Assembly (NCBI RefSeq): GCF_017495225.1
Contig: NZ_JAFEIG010000002.1
Location: 62,001-126,000 of the forward strand
Direction of reading: 5' to 3'
DNA length: 64,000 bases
DNA from: Daejeonella sp.
GTDB taxonomy: Bacteria > Bacteroidota > Bacteroidia > Sphingobacteriales > Sphingobacteriaceae
In this document: in pieces, positions 61,221-64,000 of the stretch
How the letters are laid out: the number at the start of each line of letters is the position of its first letter
How positions within the stretch are numbered: position 1 is the first letter of the stretch
The notes under the pieces: generated by a model
Told to the model about the DNA's origin: nothing
What the model saw: the letters and a program-made list of their open reading frames with translations, nothing else
Database searches by the model: none
Program-made: the position numbers and the translations under genes

Positions 61221-61352
61221 GGTGAGTTGTCAGTTGGGAGTTGTCAGTTATCAGGCTTGCGACCTCTGAAATACTCATGTGTGTTTTTTTGTCCTTAATC
61301 TTTGCTCTTTATTCCTTGTTCTGAATCAGTTATCAGTTGACTAGCTGAATTT

Positions 61353-61709
61353 TTAATATTCCTTTATTAGTACTTCTGTTGGAATTCCTAATGTGTCATG
61401 AAGCTTTCTAATCATGTCAATAGTGAGTTTTCTTTTTTTATTTAAAATTTCGCTTACTCTGCTTTTTAAGCCGATGGCTTGAGCCAAATCTTTTTGTTTG
61501 TAACCAAGTTGCTCCATTCTGAATTTGATTGCTTCGATGGGGTCTGGTAAGTCAATCGGACTTATTTCATTTTCATATTTTTCAATCAATAGGGATAATA
61601 ATTCAAGTTCATCGGCAGTTTTTGAATCCTTTTTGCTATCAAATATTTCTTCAAGTCGGTTTAGAGCTGCTTGATATTCATTCTCTGTTTTAATTACTTT
61701 CGTTATCAT
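61353..61709 (-). CDS. higA: HigA-type antitoxin, XRE-family HTH
   Basis: DPIEAIKFRMEQLGYKQKDLAQAIGLKSRVSEILNKKRKLTIDMIRKLHDTLGIPTEVLI; directly after a HigB-like ORF. Confidence 0.9.
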   Translation of the reverse strand: MITKVIKTENEYQAALNRLEEIFDSKKDSKTADELELLSLLIEKYENEISPIDLPDPIEAIKFRMEQLGYKQKDLAQAIGLKSRVSEILNKKRKLTIDMIRKLHDTLGIPTEVLIKEY

Positions 61710-61713
61710 GGTT

Positions 61714-62010
61714 TCAGATTGTTGATGCGTTTATTTTATCATATTCTGCGTGAGTTCCAATGAATCGTATCCAAACTATTCCAAAATCATAGTTAATTTT
61801 CACAATCAAGCGATATTTGTTCCCTTTAATATTAAAAACTACCCTATTGTCTTGAAGAAAACTAGCGGAGGGATAATCATTTTTTATATCCTGAGGTGAA
61901 TTCCAAAAGGCTTCTATGGCTTCCTTATGCCAAGACTTCAATTGTTCTTCACAATCGCTGTGTTTGATCCAAAACTCTCTTAGAGTCTTTTTTGCAATAA
62001 CTCTCACCAT
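61714..62010 (-). CDS. higB: HigB-type mRNA interferase toxin
   Basis: MVRVIAKKTLREFWIKHSDCEEQLKSWHKEA...NRVVFNIKGNKYRLIVKINYDFGIVWIRFIGTHAEYDKI. Confidence 0.92.
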   Translation of the reverse strand: MVRVIAKKTLREFWIKHSDCEEQLKSWHKEAIEAFWNSPQDIKNDYPSASFLQDNRVVFNIKGNKYRLIVKINYDFGIVWIRFIGTHAEYDKINASTI

Positions 62011-62011
62011 G

Positions 62012-62041
62012 CAAAGATAATAAAAGTTCCCGAATTGGGAA
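62012..62041 (-). promoter_or_regulatory. Candidate higBA promoter/operator: -7 box TATCTTTG plus TTCCC-N5-GGGAA palindrome
   Basis: CAAAGATA (62012-62019, + strand) next to TTCCCGAATTGGGAA (62027-62041), immediately upstream of higB. Confidence 0.5.
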
Positions 62042-62190
62042 TATTTTATAAACTATTCAATTAATTTTAAGGATGATTGTGTATTTTTTTCTTCTATTGT
62101 TTGTTTAAATAACTTGCATTTACCTCCCCAATTTTCTCTGAAATGGAAATATGAGTTTTAAAATTTTCGGATTAATGTCATATGGAGTCC

Positions 62191-62222
62191 TCAATGATAA
62201 TATCATTTGATACTATCATTGA
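62191..62222. repeat. 32-bp near-perfect palindrome TCAATGATAATATCATTTGATACTATCATTGA
   Basis: Self-complementary except one internal pair and the central TT. Confidence 0.8.
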
Positions 62223-62339
62223 TATTGTAATTTAGAGGGTATCTCCAAAAAATGTTGTTTTTAAGGGTTTTTAGCTTGGCTTTCCTGTGCCTGCTGCACG
62301 TTTTACGCTCCTCCAAAATATTATTTAGCAAATTGCAAT

Positions 62340-62876
62340 TTACTCCAAGCCTATCCAATCAATCAATAATTTGAAGTCTTCGTCTTGCTTATTGGCAATC
62401 AAGAAACTCAATTGCTCTATGCTTCCAAAATTAAAATTTGGCATGTTCATTTTACGTCCTCGAAACTGTGGGTAAAATTCCTTGATTTCCAGCTTGATTG
62501 TTTCCCATTCTCCTGAAGTGCTAAATTGCTGCACGTATGACTCATATTGCAAAGTACGGCCCTTCAAGCGGAACTCATATTTCTTAGCATCGCCTTTTAC
62601 CCGAAAAACAACAAATCTCTTTTCTTTTGCTAGATTGATTGTTTTGTTCAATTGAATCGAGGCAAATCCTCCATTGTTCGCCAATGAAACGTGACCTGAA
62701 AATTGTCCATGTCCCGCCTCACTAAGTACTAATGAACTTCTGGATATACCACCCATCACGCCATCATTTACAATATCCCATTCTTTGATGTTTGATTGAC
62801 TTGAGAAATTATAAATATCTGTCATGTTTGGATGTGCGAATAAGCCGATTAGGAGTGAAATTATCAAAATTTTCAT
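62340..62876 (-). CDS. CIA30-like (complex I intermediate-associated protein 30) domain protein, exported
   Basis: WDIVNDGVMGGISRSSLVLSEAGHGQFSGHVSLANNGGFASIQ; signal peptide. Confidence 0.85.
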   Translation of the reverse strand: MKILIISLLIGLFAHPNMTDIYNFSSQSNIKEWDIVNDGVMGGISRSSLVLSEAGHGQFSGHVSLANNGGFASIQLNKTINLAKEKRFVVFRVKGDAKKYEFRLKGRTLQYESYVQQFSTSGEWETIKLEIKEFYPQFRGRKMNMPNFNFGSIEQLSFLIANKQDEDFKLLIDWIGLE

Positions 62877-63074
62877 TTCTTAGATATTTATTGAGACAAT
62901 TTACAGCTTTCTTTGCGTCGATTAGAATGTAGTCTGTTTATTTTCTTTTGAATCAATAGTACATGGGTTTTTATGATTATTGATTTGCCTTACTTGTTTT
63001 AGCTTGTTTGATAGGGGTTTTGCAGCCAGCCCCAAAAAGGCGGGACTTCCACTTTCATTTAGGTCTTTATAGCT

Positions 63075-63877
63075 CTAATTTTTCTTGGTCGCTGTTACTG
63101 AATAAACCATTGGGATATTATTGTTCAAATGCTTTATTCTAAATTTCTTCGGTTCAAACTCTATGGTTTTGTTAAAGCAATTGTAAGGTGAATAATCAAA
63201 TTCGTCAAGAGAATTAATTTCAAGTCCGTTACCGATTAAATTATTTATTACCTCAATAAACCATGATTCCACATGACATATGATTGGCTTATGTCTGCGT
63301 TTTTATCGGCATAAGTTCCATTTTCGGTTTCTATTATTGCGCCTGAATTAAAATATCTGTAAGCAATTTTTTCAAAGTTGTCGTCAAACATCCAAACAAC
63401 AGGATGAAATTCTACAAATACAAATTGTCCACCAGGTTTTAAAAACTTTGAAATAATTTTTGCCCACTTGTCTAAGTCGGGCAACCAACCAATTGTCCCA
63501 TAACTTGTAAAAACTAGATCAAATTTTTCGTCCAGATGCTTTGGTAGGTCGTAAATATCGCAACAAATGAACTTTGCATTTGAATTTGTGTCTTTTGCAA
63601 TTTGTTTTGCACTTTCAATTGCTTTGTCTGATAAGTCAACGCCTGTAACGTCTGCACCTAATCTACTCAAGGAAATGGAGTCTTGTCCGAAATGACATTG
63701 CAAATGCAAAATTGTTTTTCCTTTGATGTTTCCAAGCAAGTTTAATTCAATTTCATTTAAAGAGGTTTTTCCACTCAGAAATCCGTCTAGGTCATAAAAA
63801 TCCGATTTTAAGTGCGTTTCAGTTCTATTATTCCAAGACTGCCGGTTTATTTCTATGTAATTTTGTTCGGGGTTCAT
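63075..63877 (-). pseudogene. Class I SAM methyltransferase interrupted by a frameshift near 63260
   Basis: ORF 63248-63877 (MNPEQNYIEINRQSWNNRTETHLKSDFYDL...SYVMWNHGLLR*) continues in another frame as IEVINNLIGNGLEINSLDEFDYSPYNCFNKTIEFEPKKFRIKHLNNNIPMVYSVTATKKN (63075-63272). Confidence 0.82.
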
Positions 63878-63904
63878 TTTTTCTATGGTTGGTTTTCTAA
63901 ATAA

Positions 63905-64000
63905 CCGCTAACGGGTTGCGGCTTGGCGGATTTCAAAGCACAAATGTTCAGTTTTGCACAAAACTTAATTTAAACACTGAATCGCCACTTTGGGCTAGGT
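63905..64000. repeat. Structured inverted-repeat element at the window end (cassette-edge-like, incomplete)
   Basis: CGCTAACGGGTTGCGGCTTGGCGGA...TTCAGT...ACTGAA...CGCCACTTTGGGC: nested arms TGGCG/CGCCA and TTCAGT/ACTGAA. Confidence 0.45.

Noticed and set aside
1-64000. tRNA, rRNA, phage or transposase genes
   Set aside because: Scanned the intergenic gaps and the ORF list; no cloverleaf, rRNA core sequence, integrase or transposase motif was recognised.

Overview
This 64 kb, AT-rich chromosomal window is from a Bacteroidota genome, probably Sphingobacteriales/Cytophagales-like. That placement rests on gene content (sprA of the type IX secretion system, Wzi-like outer-membrane proteins, DUF4292, paired tatA genes) and on promoter style (TAnnTTTG -7 boxes). 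Three zones are visible. (1) About 1-27.2 kb is a surface-polysaccharide (capsule/EPS) locus in mixed orientations. It holds a CapD/FlaA1-type epimerase/dehydratase truncated by the window start, two tandem Wzi-like genes separated by a lipoprotein gene, Wzx and Wzy candidates, Wza (SLBB), Wzz without a kinase domain, a third Wzi-like barrel, a WcaJ-like initiating transferase, several glycosyltransferases, AsnB-like amidotransferase, LbH acyltransferase, Gmd-like dehydratase and methyltransferases. (2) About 27.2-61.2 kb is a housekeeping backbone: dxs, scpA, glyA, comF-like, rlmN, amidohydrolase, nitronate monooxygenase, acylphosphatase, second flippase, dut, TPR, DUF4292, EnvC/M23, tatA x2, gatA-like, LysM lytic transglycosylase, maeB, ruvA, sprA, gcvH, VanZ, feoA, feoB, SprT-like. 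(3) About 61.2-64 kb is a small accessory patch: HigB/HigA toxin-antitoxin, CIA30-like protein, a frameshifted methyltransferase and a structured repeat running off the window end. The most interesting unexplained items are a 44-aa CxCP lipoprotein ORF downstream of VanZ that is missing from the ORF track, a family of 20-bp perfect palindromes (GGACAGGTCGCGACCTGTCC) in intergenic regions, a nested repeat mosaic between comF and rlmN including a branched-hairpin element, and two palindromes upstream of higBA. I did not see a clearly novel multi-gene defence or biosynthetic system. No rRNA, tRNA, CRISPR array or transposase was recognised.
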